From: Podaxis mareebaensis
Taxonomy: Eukaryota > Basidiomycota > Agaricomycetes > Agaricales > Agaricaceae
Assembly: GCA_018524725.1 (NCBI GenBank)
Contig: JAEUWP010000335.1
Coordinates: 620,001-684,000 of the forward strand
Direction of reading: 5' to 3'
Length of the DNA stretch: 64,000 nt
Position numbers and translations under genes: made by a program
Part shown: positions 1 to 11,693 of the stretch, piece by piece
How the letters are laid out: every line of letters starts with the position of its first letter
Numbering within the stretch: position 1 is the stretch's first letter
The notes under the pieces: generated by a model
Seen by the model: the letters and a program-made list of their open reading frames with translations, nothing else
Told to the model about the DNA's origin: nothing
Database searches by the model: none

Positions 1-607
1 AGCACACTTTTGCAACTACTTCGGCCGGACGAAGGTATGTCGTGACGCCCCTAGGTCTTGACATCGGGCGGTTTATGGCAGCAGCCCGTTCAGCGTACTT
101 CATCCCCTGGCATCTTCGGGGTAAGGTCCTGTGCCAGAACATGGACCACGACCAACCCGTGGACCGTATCTACCATAGATCATCTTTCGAGATGTCGTGG
201 AGATTCAGTGGCCTGGGAACTTTGTAGTTGCAGGACGGAGATCGCCCTATAGTTTCAACCTCAGAAGGTAACGGGCAACGTGTTTTCTCCGAGCCAGTTC
301 CTCGACTGAGATCGCACACCGTAGATTCCGCTTCTATTTTTCATTCGTGGATCGTTGTCCAGATTACACTAGTGAAGCACATCCCTCTTCAAATTTCCGC
401 AGGCAAGCTTTCGTCTCTAACCACGTAGAAAAAGCGGAGGGTTTCACACAGCGGCATAGAATCAATCACAGGAAAGCTATTTACTTTATCTTCTGGAGAG
501 TGTAAATGACATACAAGAATCCAGTTACCTTGCAACTGAGAATCATTTCGTAAAGCTATTCTTGATCATCATCGCCGAATACAACAACAGAAGCCTAAAA
601 AGCTGTT
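1..607. other. No supported gene at left edge
   Basis: A short frame on the + strand is open from the left edge to about position 227, but I recognise no domain in it. It could be the tail of a gene that starts outside the window, or chance. The rest is probably the 3' flank of the DUF7704 gene. Confidence 0.4.
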
Positions 608-1426
608 TCAATTCGATTTGACTCGTTGGTTTTCCTTCTGGCCGAAATAGAAGCGTGTTCGGCCAATGCCTAGGAACCAGGCCACTCTGCAGGGTAGCGA
701 ACTTGAATACACGAATGCGTACCACGAGGAGAAGCCGTAAGATGACGAACCTCGCGATGAAGAGGAGAGTTGTGATCGTGATGTTGCCATGAGTCATGCC
801 ATTCCAAGTTTGAGGGCTGTAACGCAGACTCTCTGGAAGGCCGAAGAAGGTGGCAAGGACGCTAGAAGGAGTGTGGTCATGACAACTGGTTTAGCGTTTT
901 GTGAGGGACTCACTGTGTGACCTACGTCGGGCGATCATCAGCATGTGGTCGATGAGCGAGACGCTGGGACACCCACATCAGCAATCGCGAGCGCTAATAG
1001 GCTGGCACCAAGGAGACGTTCCTGTGCAGCCGGGTTGTTGGGCAGGGTCTTTCGGACAGCGCGGAACACGATAGAGGACAGGAGACCGAGGAGTAGATAG
1101 CCTGAATATTGTGTTCAACATTGTCGCTATACATGGTCCTGCACTCATTGCACGACCTACAGTTAACCAGTTGCATGATGATCATGCGAGTTCGGTCATC
1201 CAACGATGTGGGAACTGGTGCATGGGTCGGAATCTGTTCTTGGTAGAACCAGTTCGCGCCTGGCGCAATCCATACGGATATGACGGGAATAAAGGTAGAC
1301 ACTAGTAGATGCGGTATTAGCCTTGGACATTGATCGAAGCTGCGAGAAATTGGACTGACTTGGTTCAATGTATAAGAATACGAGGCGGTAGAAGCCTGGG
1401 AGTGCTGCAAATTCATCTGGCGCCAT
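608..1426 (-). CDS. DUF7704 family integral membrane protein
   Basis: Predicted small multi-pass membrane protein of the fungal DUF7704 family; function unknown. My model has six exons: 1426-1360, 1301-1161, 1101-977, 921-914, 861-751 and 686-608, giving 176 residues. Seen in the translation: an N-terminal YRLVFLYIEPMS motif, a hydrophobic YLLLGLLSSIVFRAVRK helix, ALAIADVTHVLATFFGLP spanning an 8-nt exon, WNGMTHGNI, then a last helix ending VAWFLGIGR. That order and the length of about 170 residues fit the family as I remember it. All six exons add up in frame (531 nt), and the introns are 52-64 nt with GT..AG ends. The start is the first ATG in frame just before the conserved motif. The gene is divergent from the CofD-like gene. 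The weakest point is the 8-nt exon. Confidence 0.75.
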
Positions 1427-1815
1427 GGTGTTGCCAATGAAAAGCCCGTGGAATCCTTGAGAATGCTGGGTCAATGGGGGCGGGTTCAACAGCAACACTA
1501 GGCAAGCGCATCAGCATTACCGACTAAATAAGGATTATCAAGCGCCCGGGATATAATCCAGAAATGAGCCCACATTCAAATCATATTAGCACAGAATGCT
1601 TTTCTATTTTGGCGAGGCGATGAACACCAATCAGTATAGTTGCCAACAGGCAAGTCACTGGACAACGTGTATGAACTTGGGGGACACGACATCGAGTGAT
1701 TGATGACGTCGTGCATTGCTTCGGCTACATAACAACTAGTACTCCTACCTATCAACCAACTGCTTCTACATAAGTCTCGTATCGGACGCATAAGAACGCT
1801 GGCAACTATAACAAG
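1427..1815. promoter_or_regulatory. Divergent intergenic region
   Basis: This 389-bp region separates two divergent start codons (DUF7704 and CofD-like) and must carry both promoters. I see no clear TATA box or named motif. Confidence 0.4.
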
Positions 1816-3853
1816 ATGTCAACGCTTGGTCTTAACAATGGCGGGTTGGAAAGTCCTGGGTCCTCCGTATTCGACCTTCCTATCCAACCCTCTACTTCAA
1901 CTCGGGCTGCGATCCGTGCCCCTCCATTACTCCATCGTCAGACTTCAGGTCAAAGTCCAGGAAACTTGACCCAAGCTAGCAACGCATCCTTTGTGGTTAT
2001 TTCGGGAGGTACTGGCGGGAACGCCATTTGTTCGGCATTTGGGAATGCGTGTTACGTTCTTCCTGTTTCTGACGATGGAGGGTCTTCGAGCGAAATTATA
2101 CGTGTTCTTGGTGGTCCTTCAGTCGGTGAGTACCTCCTATCGAGCTCCAAGTAATTGTATACGAGATGACGCGACTGACTTTGTTCCCTCACGCGTCGCT
2201 TACAGGTGATATACGTTCAAGATTAGTTCGTCTTATTCCGGCCGCACCGCCAGCGTCGCCTCTGGAAGCCATCCGGCGACTCCTCGCCTACCGTCTACCC
2301 GCGAAATGTGGCGAAAAAGAAGCCAGAGACGAGTGGAGGGATATTGTCGAAGGGCGGAGTTCCCTCTGGGCGGGGATTCCGAATGACAGGAAGGAGACAA
2401 TTCGAGGTGAGCAACAGCAATGCCGTTGCGGATTAGATCCCCCACCAGAATGAGGTCATTAATATCTGTCCAAGGGTTCCTGGTGTATTTCGAAAGCGAA
2501 TTGCTAAAACGCGCCCACAAGAACTTTGACTTCCGGAATGGAAGGTATAGCAGTCCTCCATACTCTCGCTGTTTCGGAAATTACATCCGTTAACGCCCCA
2601 CAGCATCGGGAACTATTTCCTCGCGGCAGCACAGAATTTCTTTCGCTCTCTTCCCTCTGCGATCTTCCTATTTTCCTCAATAACGAATAGCCAGGCAACG
2701 TGATTTAACTCTTGCTGTTGACGGCGAAAGACTAATAGCATGGCCCCTTTCTCCAGGCGACTATTCTTCCTGTCATTGTCACCAATCATACGGTAACAGT
2801 CGCAGCCGAATTGGTGAGCAAGAATAGAGTTTATTTGAATCGTTCTGGGCTCACAACATCTCACCTAGGAAAATGGTGCTCGTCTTGTCGGACAATGCGA
2901 AATATCGCACCCCGTGCCGCAAGGACCTGCAGTGGACATTACATCCGATGACCCATTATCCCCCTTAGAGGGGCTTGGAGAAAGTATTGCATATAGACAA
3001 AACGTGATGTTCGAGCAAGAATCAAAGTCACATTATGAGAGCCTGCCTGCGCGCATCACGAGTGAGTGAATGCGCTGAGACATGACGCGTATAGGCATTT
3101 ATGGAGTGATCACAGGACTCTACTATATTAACGCTTATGGTATGGAGATCCATCCGTCGCCAAACCCCGACTACCTCGCGAACCTTGGTGAGCGGGATGT
3201 ATTAATCTACTCTTGCGGCTCGTTGTGGACGAGGTGAGTATCTATGCACAGATTAATCGGGTTACCGCGATTCGACGTGTATTTTTAGTATCATCCCATG
3301 TCTCGCCCTCCGAGGTGTTGCTGCTGGCATTGCCCGTTCTCTCAAGCTTCGAGCCAAGATCTTGCTGTGTAAGGAAGTCCGATCTCAACTTGAACTTGAC
3401 ACGTTGACGCCGTGCCTTAGTGAATTCGGAAAATGATAGGGAGACGGAAGGATATACGGCGGTGGACTATATTCTGTCGGCTTCTATCTTCCTATCGTAT
3501 CTGTGCTGCTGACACGTTTCGATAGTGCCATCGCAAAGACCTTGAATTCGAGTTATCAAATGGCTCCATACGGTCTTGGCAACGCCAACACGACATACCC
3601 AGTATCAGCGTTTATAACCCACCTGGTGTACCTGCAAGGGGGAAGCGTATCGGTTGACGTCAAGCATATCACCGTAAGTGAATGGTGTAAGCTGGAACAA
3701 GTTCCACCGAATGATAGGTTATTTTAGTCTCTTGGAGTAAGATGCACAAGAATCGACCAACAGCAACAACATGACGACAGAGACGTACCACGATTCACAC
3801 CCAGAGATGTGCAACAGACGGTGAATGAAATCCTGAAGGAATTGGATGGCTGA
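1816..3853 (+). CDS. CofD/YvcK-like (UPF0052) protein
   Basis: Member of the CofD/YvcK superfamily (2-phospho-L-lactate transferase fold), like yeast YNL011C. The fungal members have no settled reaction. Eleven exons give 482 residues: 1816-2125, 2206-2406, 2475-2544, 2604-2694, 2757-2813, 2869-3061, 3116-3233, 3289-3368, 3421-3475, 3526-3673, 3728-3853. After a Ser/Pro-rich leader of about 55 residues comes the signature VVISGGTGGN and VSDDGGSSSEIIR, which forms the nucleotide-binding loop in this fold. Later family blocks are FRNGSIGNYFL, LPVIVTNHT, NPDYLANLGERDVLIYSCGS and a C-terminal SSYQMAPYGLGN. Every junction restores one of these blocks. The exon 4/5 junction needs a GC donor at 2695. 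The first ATG is used; no upstream in-frame ATG was found. Confidence 0.85.
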
Positions 3854-4261
3854 GGCGGGGACCGTTTTAGATGAGCGATCTATGGCGATCAGTGGGAGAC
3901 AGGATCGTTGTCAAATATTTAAATAGGTACGAGTGATATTACGACGTTGAGGCTCCGACAAAGGAAGCTTCTCACGCTAAACGCATGACCTGGAAACGAG
4001 GGTTTGGAGAGAAGTCGCACATACTAGGTTAACGGTGTCAGCATGCATCTGGGTCAGTCAAATTCCCAACTCTACACCACCCTATTGCCCCCTCCTCCTT
4101 CTTCTCCCTTTCTCCCTCGTTTCCCGAGCCTCCGTTCGGTTTGTATTAGGGCTCCTCGATCATTGCAGGGATCTGTCGCATAACACTCCAGACCTTTCCT
4201 GCTTGTCTCCTATAGAAATCTTCACGAGCACGCTCTTTCTAGTACCTCACAACCTGCACAC
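3854..4261. promoter_or_regulatory. Intergenic, probable promoter
   Basis: AT-rich stretch near 3915-3925 and a pyrimidine-rich tract at about 4080-4130, typical of a fungal core promoter and leader upstream of the gene at 4262. No gene seen. Confidence 0.35.
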
Positions 4262-5466
4262 ATGAGTGGCCCTTCTGACGACCTACATATCCAAGTGGAG
4301 TTGCCCACGCCAACCAATCACGATTCTTCTTGGTCTCGAGACAGCCTGCATGCATGTAAGTAGGGACACTTGCTCCCATCGAAGTCCTTCTATTGCGGCA
4401 AAATAAACTTAATATCCTAAATCAGTCCAACAACTTAAGAGGCCATCCTTTATCCATAATGGCTCTCTTGTTGCTATTACAGGACCGAGCGCCAAGGGGC
4501 TCACCAACGTCGACCACGAAGTTCTTCTATCCCAAAAATTCATCATTTCGCAGACCGACGTAACGGGTATAGTACAGCCTACCCGTGGCTCGGTAATTAA
4601 TCTCAACGAGTCGGACGTTGATGCGGATGACGAGAGACCACCATCGCCCACGAGCAGTTTCACCGATGAATTTTCTGAATACGACTCCAATGACCTCGAG
4701 CGCGGCTCTAGAGACTGTCCGAATGGTCTACGAGGGTCTCAGACCACGGAAACCACGGAACCCGATGGATACTCGGTTCCACCCTCTCTCACGCGACCGA
4801 CAAGAATCCGCTTTCGGTCTCGTGTCCGCATCACTTCGGGTCTAAATCGACACCGTCGCTCAACCACGGACGCGGGGACCAGGAATGGTACGGTTCAGTC
4901 GAGCGGCGGTGATGGAAACTACTTTTGCTTCACCCCTTCATCTTCGGTCTCTGCATCGCCTTCATCCTCGATTTCGGCGCCATTGCGTTCGAGGACGGAC
5001 GATGAGGCCGATAGACCCGGTTGGGGACCACTGGGGCAGCGAGTCAGCAGATTTGCGAAAAAGAACCGGGTGAGACAAATTGGATCTAGTGACGATCCTC
5101 AGCTGTGGAGCAAATATGCGAGGGTGGAAGGTCTGCCAGGCCCGAGCGGACGTATAGGGATGACAGAGACTTCGCCGTTGATGCCGCCTTCCAGGGCGGT
5201 CAAGACGCGCACACACAGAGAACGCAGAAGAAAATGTTATTGCCCTGATTGCGGATTCACATCATCTAGACAACTCTCGCCGGAGGAAGTGGATGAGACC
5301 TTTGGCAAATGGCCAAATAGGATGTTGAATTATCAGGTATTTTTCCCCTTCTGGTCGTATCTTACATTTGACTTAAAGATCCACTTCATTGCAGTGGTGG
5401 TGGTGGCAGGCAGAAGCAGTGCTTTGTTGTCGATGCCTTGACGAAACAGACGACGAATTCTACTGA
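4262..5466 (+). CDS. Uncharacterised protein with C-terminal CxxC motifs
   Basis: I do not recognise a named family. Three exons (4262-4355, 4426-5336, 5395-5466) give 358 residues. Most of the protein is polar, Ser/Thr/Arg-rich and probably disordered. The C-terminal third is better ordered: a WGPLGQRVSRFAKKNR segment, a basic RTHRERRRK stretch, then CYCPDCGF, a helical LSPEEVDETFGKWPNRML segment, a run of four Trp encoded right after the last intron, and VLCCRCLDE near the end. The paired Cys motifs could bind zinc. The gene converges on chorismate synthase with 265 bp between stop codons. Exon phases agree, so expression is likely. Function is unknown. Confidence 0.7.
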
Positions 5467-5731
5467 ACACCTCCGTGGTAGCATCATCCTCTCCTCATTG
5501 CATCTGATTGTTGTATCATTATTATTGTTATTTCTTGTATGTTTTTCCTACTTCATAGACCTTTTCATGATATTACGATGTGTTCATTCCTAGGGTTTTC
5601 CATTACGCTGTATGATAACGGTTTCTATTCATGATGGACGTATGCTCCAGATCTGTGATAATACATGTACGAGAAATAATGTGAATCACTATGGTATATT
5701 GAAGCATTTGGTTGCTAGGCATCTACAGGAT

Positions 5732-7216
5732 CTATTTGGTTTTGGGAGGCAAAACCATGGTGGGAGGCAAGGTAGCGACAGGAGGCAAGAGGTTTGCCGC
5801 AGTCTTGCGAGCGTTTTGGATAAGGAGTTGGTCCATGACTACGATCGCAGCCATGGACTCGACGATGGGGACAGCACGAGGAACGACGCAAGGGTCGTGG
5901 CGGCCCCGGGCAGCAAGGGAACCTGGCGTACCGTCATATTTAACGGTTTCCTGGGACTGTGAGATAGTAGCAGGGGACTTGAAGGCAATGCTAAGGAGTG
6001 GATCCATCAGCTAAGGCTCTATTTGACAACACAAAAAGAGACATACCGGAAGTAGATGTCCTCAGAGTTGGTGATACCGCCCTGGACACCTCCGCTCCAG
6101 TTGGTCTTGGTGCCGAGACTGCCGTCCTCGCGGCCAACGAAGGGATCATTGTGCCTGCTTCCTGGGACTTCCGTTCCACGGAAGCCAGAGCCGATCTCAA
6201 ATGCCTTGGTGGCAGGGATAGAAAGCATGGCATGGCCTAACTTGGCCTCGAACTTGTCGAAAACGGGCTCACCGAGGCCGGCAGGAACGTTGCGAATGAC
6301 GCAAGTGACAGTGCCGCCGATGGAATCCTGAGCATCTTTGGCACGGATGATGCGCTGTAATAGGGTGAGCTATTGCCGCATGTGAGGGCACCAGGAAACT
6401 GACCTGGGTCATGCGCTCAGCGGTTTCGGGGTGGGGGCACCTTGTAGGGTGTTTGTCGACCTCCTCGCGGGTGATGTTGCGGAGGAGCTTGAGGAACTCT
6501 GAGGAGACAGGATCATCGACCTCATCATTGTCGGAGTCGGTGTTTGATGGGTTTGAGAATGGCATGTGGATCTTGCCGACGGAAGAGACGAAAGCGACGA
6601 TCTCAATTCCAAAGGTTTGCTTGAGGTACTTCTCTGCAATCGCACCTGCGGCGACACGACCTGGAATAAAGATAGAATTAATGAGAGGAGGGAACTGCGA
6701 TGGGGAGGATCATACCAATGGTCTCGCGGGCACTGCTGCGTCCACCACCGCTGCTGGCCTTGATGCCATACTTCTGGAGGTAGGTGTAGTCGGCGTGACT
6801 CGGCCGGGGGTAGAGATCAGTCTCGGTATAATCATGAGGGCGCTGATCCTCGTTCTTGACGAGGAGAGCAATCGGCGTGCCCAGTGTCACGCCGTGCTCA
6901 ATACCAGACTGGAGGTGAACGAGATCCTTCTCGTTACGCTGTTCGCAGTGCAGACGATTAGCTCGGGTCGGAGAAAACGAGATGAACCGCGCTCACAGGA
7001 GTGGTAAGGTTACTCTGGCCTGGCCTGCGGCGGCTGAGTTGGACCTGGATGTCTTGTTCCTTGAGCTCAAGACCCTGCAAGGATGTTGAGATGTATGATC
7101 TAGTGTGAGGGTGGTTTTGGGCATACCGGTGGGCAGCCGTCGATGATGGCACCGACAGAGGCGCAGTGGCTCTCGCCGTAGGTGGTGACGCGGAAAAGGG
7201 TACCGTAGGTGGACAT
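5732..7216 (-). CDS. ARO2: Chorismate synthase
   Basis: Seventh enzyme of the shikimate pathway: converts 5-enolpyruvylshikimate-3-phosphate to chorismate using reduced FMN, in the cytosol. Six exons (7216-7127, 7074-6997, 6938-6716, 6660-6404, 6354-6047, 5990-5732) give 404 residues, the usual length. Seen: N-terminal [54 protein letters not shown], a long [16 protein letters not shown] block, [32 protein letters not shown], and a C-terminal [12 protein letters not shown]. These are the family's FMN and substrate loops. Fungal enzymes usually also carry the flavin reductase activity in the same chain; that is family knowledge, not visible here. Divergent from the SAP30-like gene with 256 bp between start codons. 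Confidence 0.96.
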
Positions 7217-7472
7217 GATTAAGGAAAGAAAGGAATTGACGTTGACGGGGACGAGTGAAGGATTTTATATGATGGACGGCCGAGCCGGGTGTCCGGAAGC
7301 GCGGACTCGAGTCGTACGGTAGAGATCAAAATAGAGTATTTTTGTGTAGCAGATAAGATCACTGCTTTGACATTATTACCCTGCCTCTCCTTCCTTTTTC
7401 GGTCATCAGTCCCTCGATAATTTGCCGGACATTCAAGCTGGCGACTGAACCTTCTCATCCATCTACCAGCCT

Positions 7473-8187
7473 ATGGCCTCCTCCGCTGCTGCTTCAGGAG
7501 CCTCTGGCTCTCGTTCTCGCCCTCAGGCGCGAAAAAAACTCAACGATGACGCGGCCTACATGGCCCCTCCCAGTGCCGGCTCGAAAAGACAGGCCCCAGA
7601 CAAGCCTGATGGCGAGCCGCGAGTAAAACGGAAACGCGTAGAACCAGTGACAGCCACGGCGTCGAGTAACGGGAAAAAAGATGCTGAAGAGCCGCAGAGA
7701 AGTTCTATGGTGAGCACTTGTCTTGTATTCCCCACATTGAAATTCTAACTCATTGCCCACACCTCAGGTCGAGTTCTCAAAGATGCCCCTCTCCGTGCTC
7801 TATTGCTACATGACCCAATATGATATTGTCCCAGACGTACGGCCCTCCCCTCTCACCGCCGAAGATCCTCCTTCCCCCATCAGTCTCGCTAATCCGCATC
7901 GTCACTCTCCAAGGGCCCTCAGCCCACCAGCACAAGCCACACCTGCCAACAGGCCCCGTCGCGAATCAAAGGAGCAGAGCAGGCGCCGGAGCTCTCGTTT
8001 ACTCGAAGAAGAAAGTAGGAGCCGCACGCCGATACTAGCGGACGTAGACGAGATACAGAGTGTCTTGGCTAGCATCGTTGAAAAGCACTTCAGGGAGATG
8101 CCGCCCATCAGTGGGAGGGACGAGGTGGATACATTGGCATCGTTTATGTGCGCTGTTGAAAAGTCAAGAGGCCTGCGCGTAAAATGA
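7473..8187 (+). CDS. SAP30-like Sin3/HDAC complex subunit
   Basis: Likely subunit of a Sin3-Rpd3 type histone deacetylase complex, acting in the nucleus as a bridge to Sin3. Two exons (7473-7709, 7768-8187) give 218 residues. The first about 80 residues are Ala/Ser-rich and basic with a KRKR cluster. The Sin3-binding region starts right at the second exon: VEFSKMPLSVLYCYMTQYDI, a Pro/Arg-rich linker, then VLASIVEKHFREMP and DEVDTLASFMCAVEKSR. That split helical pattern matches SAP30 C-terminal domains interrupted by a disordered linker, as is common in fungi. Other SAP30 or Sds3-like subunits are possible alternatives. Shares a 256-bp promoter region with chorismate synthase. Confidence 0.75.
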
Positions 8188-9470
8188 CGACCTGCGGAAT
8201 CGGATTCGTCTCTGCTGCATGGTTTGCTCTATTGGTTTCTTTTGCATCTTTGTTGCATTCTGTTACTTATTTGTACTATATGGTCTCCTCTTGTATGCTC
8301 TCTGCACATCAATAACACGCAACTCGGTACAAGCGAGTGATTTTCCCATCAACCCAAAGTCATATTGGACTCCCGATTGTATTTGTCTCGCGTAGGACTC
8401 CTCGTCCTGGGAAGCAACTGACCCTTGGTATCTCCATGGGTCGTTGAATTTTCTGCCATACCCCGTGAACCGAGCCAGAATACGAGTTCATCTAGTCGTT
8501 CGTTATCTACCCGCTGCACCAGGTTAATATCTGGGCGGCTGCAATTGTTTTCGTCAGTACATTATATCTCCACAAGCACCCTCCTTAAGATGACCAGGAG
8601 GGGTTGAACGGGCGGTGGGAGAATGTAGGTGTAATCAGTACCCTTGTGTCGGTTCTGATGTTGCCCACAACATTTAGTACTTACTACACAAGTCGGTCGC
8701 TACGGTTTGATATTGATATAGAAATGACAGGAACCTTCAAACTCCGTGCATGGTACGCCAATCGCACATTTCGACTTATGTTTTTTAGTATCCGCAACTT
8801 CGAGAGCAGTCGACACGTCCAGGTCGTCGCGAGGACCCAGCGGTGAACAGCAGATATACTTCACTAACGGTCGGTTCAGGGGCATGGACAGAAGCAGAAG
8901 CGTGGGAATACATAGTTCTTGGCATTCTACGCCAAGGTTATCCTACATTCAATGGGTGACAATGCCAAATGATCTTGCTGGCACGCAGGTCTGTGCCCAT
9001 CTCTGATCGATAGATACTCCTTCTCATTTACAGATACTTACCTGACGTTTCAGCCTCACAAATGTTACTATCAGTCCCGCATGCAGGGAACAGTGGAGTA
9101 GTTGCAAGGGTGTACTTAGAGGGGGCGTAGTCATCCAATATGGCCAATTCTCTTCCTTTTGCACAAGTATCCAAGGTTTCCGTGGCAACATATCCGAATG
9201 AATTCCCCATCATCCTAGGTGCTGTCATGGTATAAAGGTAGAAGCCCTGCGTGCGTCTCTCTTTCCCCTCATTCCTCTTTCGTCTGCCTCTTTTCGTCTC
9301 CCCGCAGCCGTGCTGCCTGGCTTCCTCTCTTTGTGAGTTTGCCTCGACTTTCCAACCATACATGGCATTTAGTTAATGTTTCTGCTAGTTTATCAGCTCT
9401 TCCACTCGTGCAAGCTCACACTCTTTTACTCTGGCTTCCGCGAAGTCTTTTGCGCAGAATTATTGTTAAA
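8188..9470. other. Gene-poor intergenic region with promoter at right end
   Basis: About 1.3 kb with only short, unrecognised frames of 60-110 codons in several phases. The right end (9231-9470) is the core promoter and leader of the secreted protein gene. Confidence 0.5.
9231..9236 (+). promoter_or_regulatory. TATA box
   Basis: TATAAA in the context GGTATAAAGG, followed by about 60 bp rich in C and T (about 9245-9310), 235 bp before the ATG of the secreted protein. A clear TATA followed by a pyrimidine tract is usual for strongly expressed fungal genes. Confidence 0.6.
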
Positions 9471-11030
9471 ATGAAGCTTTCGACACCTTTTGCAATTCTT
9501 GCAATTCTTCCCTTTATCGGCCAGGTATCCGCGGGTATTTTCCCTCGTCAAGATAATCAGAGGAATCGCGGTGGGGGTAACAACAATAATGGCGGAGGCA
9601 ACAACAATAACGACAACAACAACAACGGCGGTAACGATAATACCGGGGCAAACAATAATGGCGGAGACGCTGATCCACAAACTTCTTTGAGTATGGGATT
9701 TTCTGCCTCTCTGCCGGAGTGAAATCTTACCTTCCCCTCGTAGCACTCGATCCCCGCGTTATTGCCCAGGGCTTCGCAAATGACGGTCAAGATGTCCCAA
9801 CAGAAGGTATAAACCCTCCTTCGTTGACCAAGCATAATAATAGAACACTGATAATCCTCTTGTGTTAAATTTGGATAGGTCAAGTCGCTTCACTGACGTC
9901 GACCAATAATTTCATCAATTTCTGTTTGACTGTGCCGGATTTGCCCATCACGGACGGCAAGCAGATCCAAACGGGCTCATGCAACCCAGCCCCAATTGGT
10001 GTCATCCCCTCAACGGACCGTATGCCCTCGTCTAAGTTCACTTTCCCCAAGAATGGTGATACCATTCCGTCGGACGAGGCTTTCACAATTAGCATGGCCA
10101 TCAGGAACTTACAGACCGGTGCTTTCGTGAATGCACAACAAAACTATTTTGCTGCCCCCCAGCAACTTAATGGCCAGGGAACCATTATCGGACATTCTCA
10201 CGTCGTCGCTGAGCTGTTGGACTCGGTTGACCAGACTGAGCCGACTGATCCCAAGAAATTCGCGTTCTTCAAGGTGAGTCTTTTGCCTGTCCTGGTGGGG
10301 GCAGTTCGCAGAAACTGACTCCCCCGCGTTTTTATAGGGTCTCAACGCCCCGGCTGCCAATGGAGTTCTGACCGCTGATGTTTCTAACGGCCTTCCTGCT
10401 GGTGCTTATCGCCTTTGTTCAATTAATGCTGCTGCCAACCACCAACCTGTCATTGTTCCCGTCGCGCAACATGGAGCGCTAGATGATTGCGTCTATGTAA
10501 GTATCCCTTGGCGTCTTTGCTGTGGAACAGACAATTAACGGCTTTAACCTCAGTTCACCGCTACTCCTGGAGGTGCAGCGAACAACGGTAATAACAATGC
10601 TGGAGGCGGTGCGGATGCTGGTGGTGCAGATGGTGCTGGTGCTGGTGCTGGCGGTGCTGACGGTGCTGGTGCCGATGCTGGCGGTGCTGACGGTACTGGT
10701 GCTGATGCTGGCGGTGCTGACGGTGCTGGTGCTGATGCCGGCGGTGCTGATGGTGCTGGTGCGGATGCCGATGGTGCAGATGGTGCCGGAGGAGCCAACA
10801 ATGGTACCCCCGGCGGGAACACGGGCAATGTTGGCAACACCGGGGTATGTATATCCATTCCCATCCTCGGTGATGAAAGGGCTGATTTTGTCTTGCAGGG
10901 TCGTGGCGGCAATGATGGACCCCGAGATGGTCGAAATGGTGGTCGAAACGGCGGTCGAAATGGCAGCCGGGATGGTGGCCGAAACAGTCGAAACGGTGGC
11001 CGTAGTCTCATTTTCGCGCGGGACTACTGA
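9471..11030 (+). CDS. Secreted Asn/Gly/Ala-rich protein with conserved basidiomycete domain
   Basis: Predicted secreted or wall-associated protein; function unknown. Six exons (9471-9690, 9744-9806, 9879-10273, 10338-10496, 10554-10844, 10899-11030) give 419 residues. A signal peptide of about 21 residues ends at QVSA. It is followed by a mature Asn/Gly-rich stretch, then a globular domain of about 190 residues with FPKNGDTIPSDEAFTISMAI, NAQQNYFAAPQQLNGQG, IIGHSHVV and LPAGAYRLCSI. I recall this domain from many basidiomycete proteins, often carrying unreliable names such as ribosomal protein S17-like or macrophage-activating glycoprotein. The tail is a Gly-Ala-Asp repeat and a final Arg/Asn/Gly-rich segment. 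The TATA box suggests high expression. Convergent with the broken gene on the other strand. Confidence 0.85.
10650..10769 (+). repeat. Four tandem 30-bp coding repeats
   Basis: Four nearly identical 30-bp units, each encoding GGADGAGADA with slight changes (one Thr for Ala), inside exon 5 of the secreted protein. Looser GGT-GCT-GAT triplet repeats extend from about 10609 to 10790. Confidence 0.9.
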
Positions 11031-11693
11031 GAGCCGAACGCACTATTCGCTTGTAACGAAGATTCGAGGTGACCGATTCCGAGCTGAAACTATGTCCTTC
11101 GTGTTTTTGTCCTTAGAGCCATCTGGTGCTCGCGAGTTCCACCATTTTTGACGACCCTGTTCTACTTACCACGTTTAGAGGTCCCCGTCTTACCCGATAT
11201 CTCTTGCTTCGTTTCGTTTGATGCCTTACTGTTTTTAGTGTCGGTTCGCTTCTGAAGTTCCTGCATCATTTATCATATTCTGTAGCAGTATGATGTGGCT
11301 TGGGCTGGTATAGCCAATATATTGAAGAGGTTAGCTACGAATTTTGGTTTGGCTCAAGCGTGAGTGGTAATTACACGGATCCATCTGGAATTCTCGTTGG
11401 CTATGCGCTATGTATGTGGCCGCTTGGGGCAGCATCAATCAAAAACGTACTGGTGTAAGTAAGCATCCATACGGTTATTTTCAGACCAGAGTCGATAGAT
11501 ACATCAGCTCGTAAGATGTAAGCGGTGACAGTAGCAGTGTTATCCCAACAATGGCAGAGATGCTAGACTACGCAAAACGCGGATAACTGGTACAAGTACA
11601 AAGGCAAGATCAACGTAACAAAGGAGGTATAACACATGGAGGATGGGACAGCGCGAGTGGGAGGAGCTTCAAGCTTCAAGCTTCGGATGACCT
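11031..11693. other. Convergent intergenic region
   Basis: 3' flanks of two converging loci. It holds a short direct repeat of AAGCTTC near 11666-11683. No gene seen. Confidence 0.45.

Noticed and set aside
10550..11011. Long minus-strand open frame rich in Ala, Pro and Ser
   Set aside because: It is the mirror of the Gly-Ala-Asp repeat in the secreted protein; such repeats keep all frames open.
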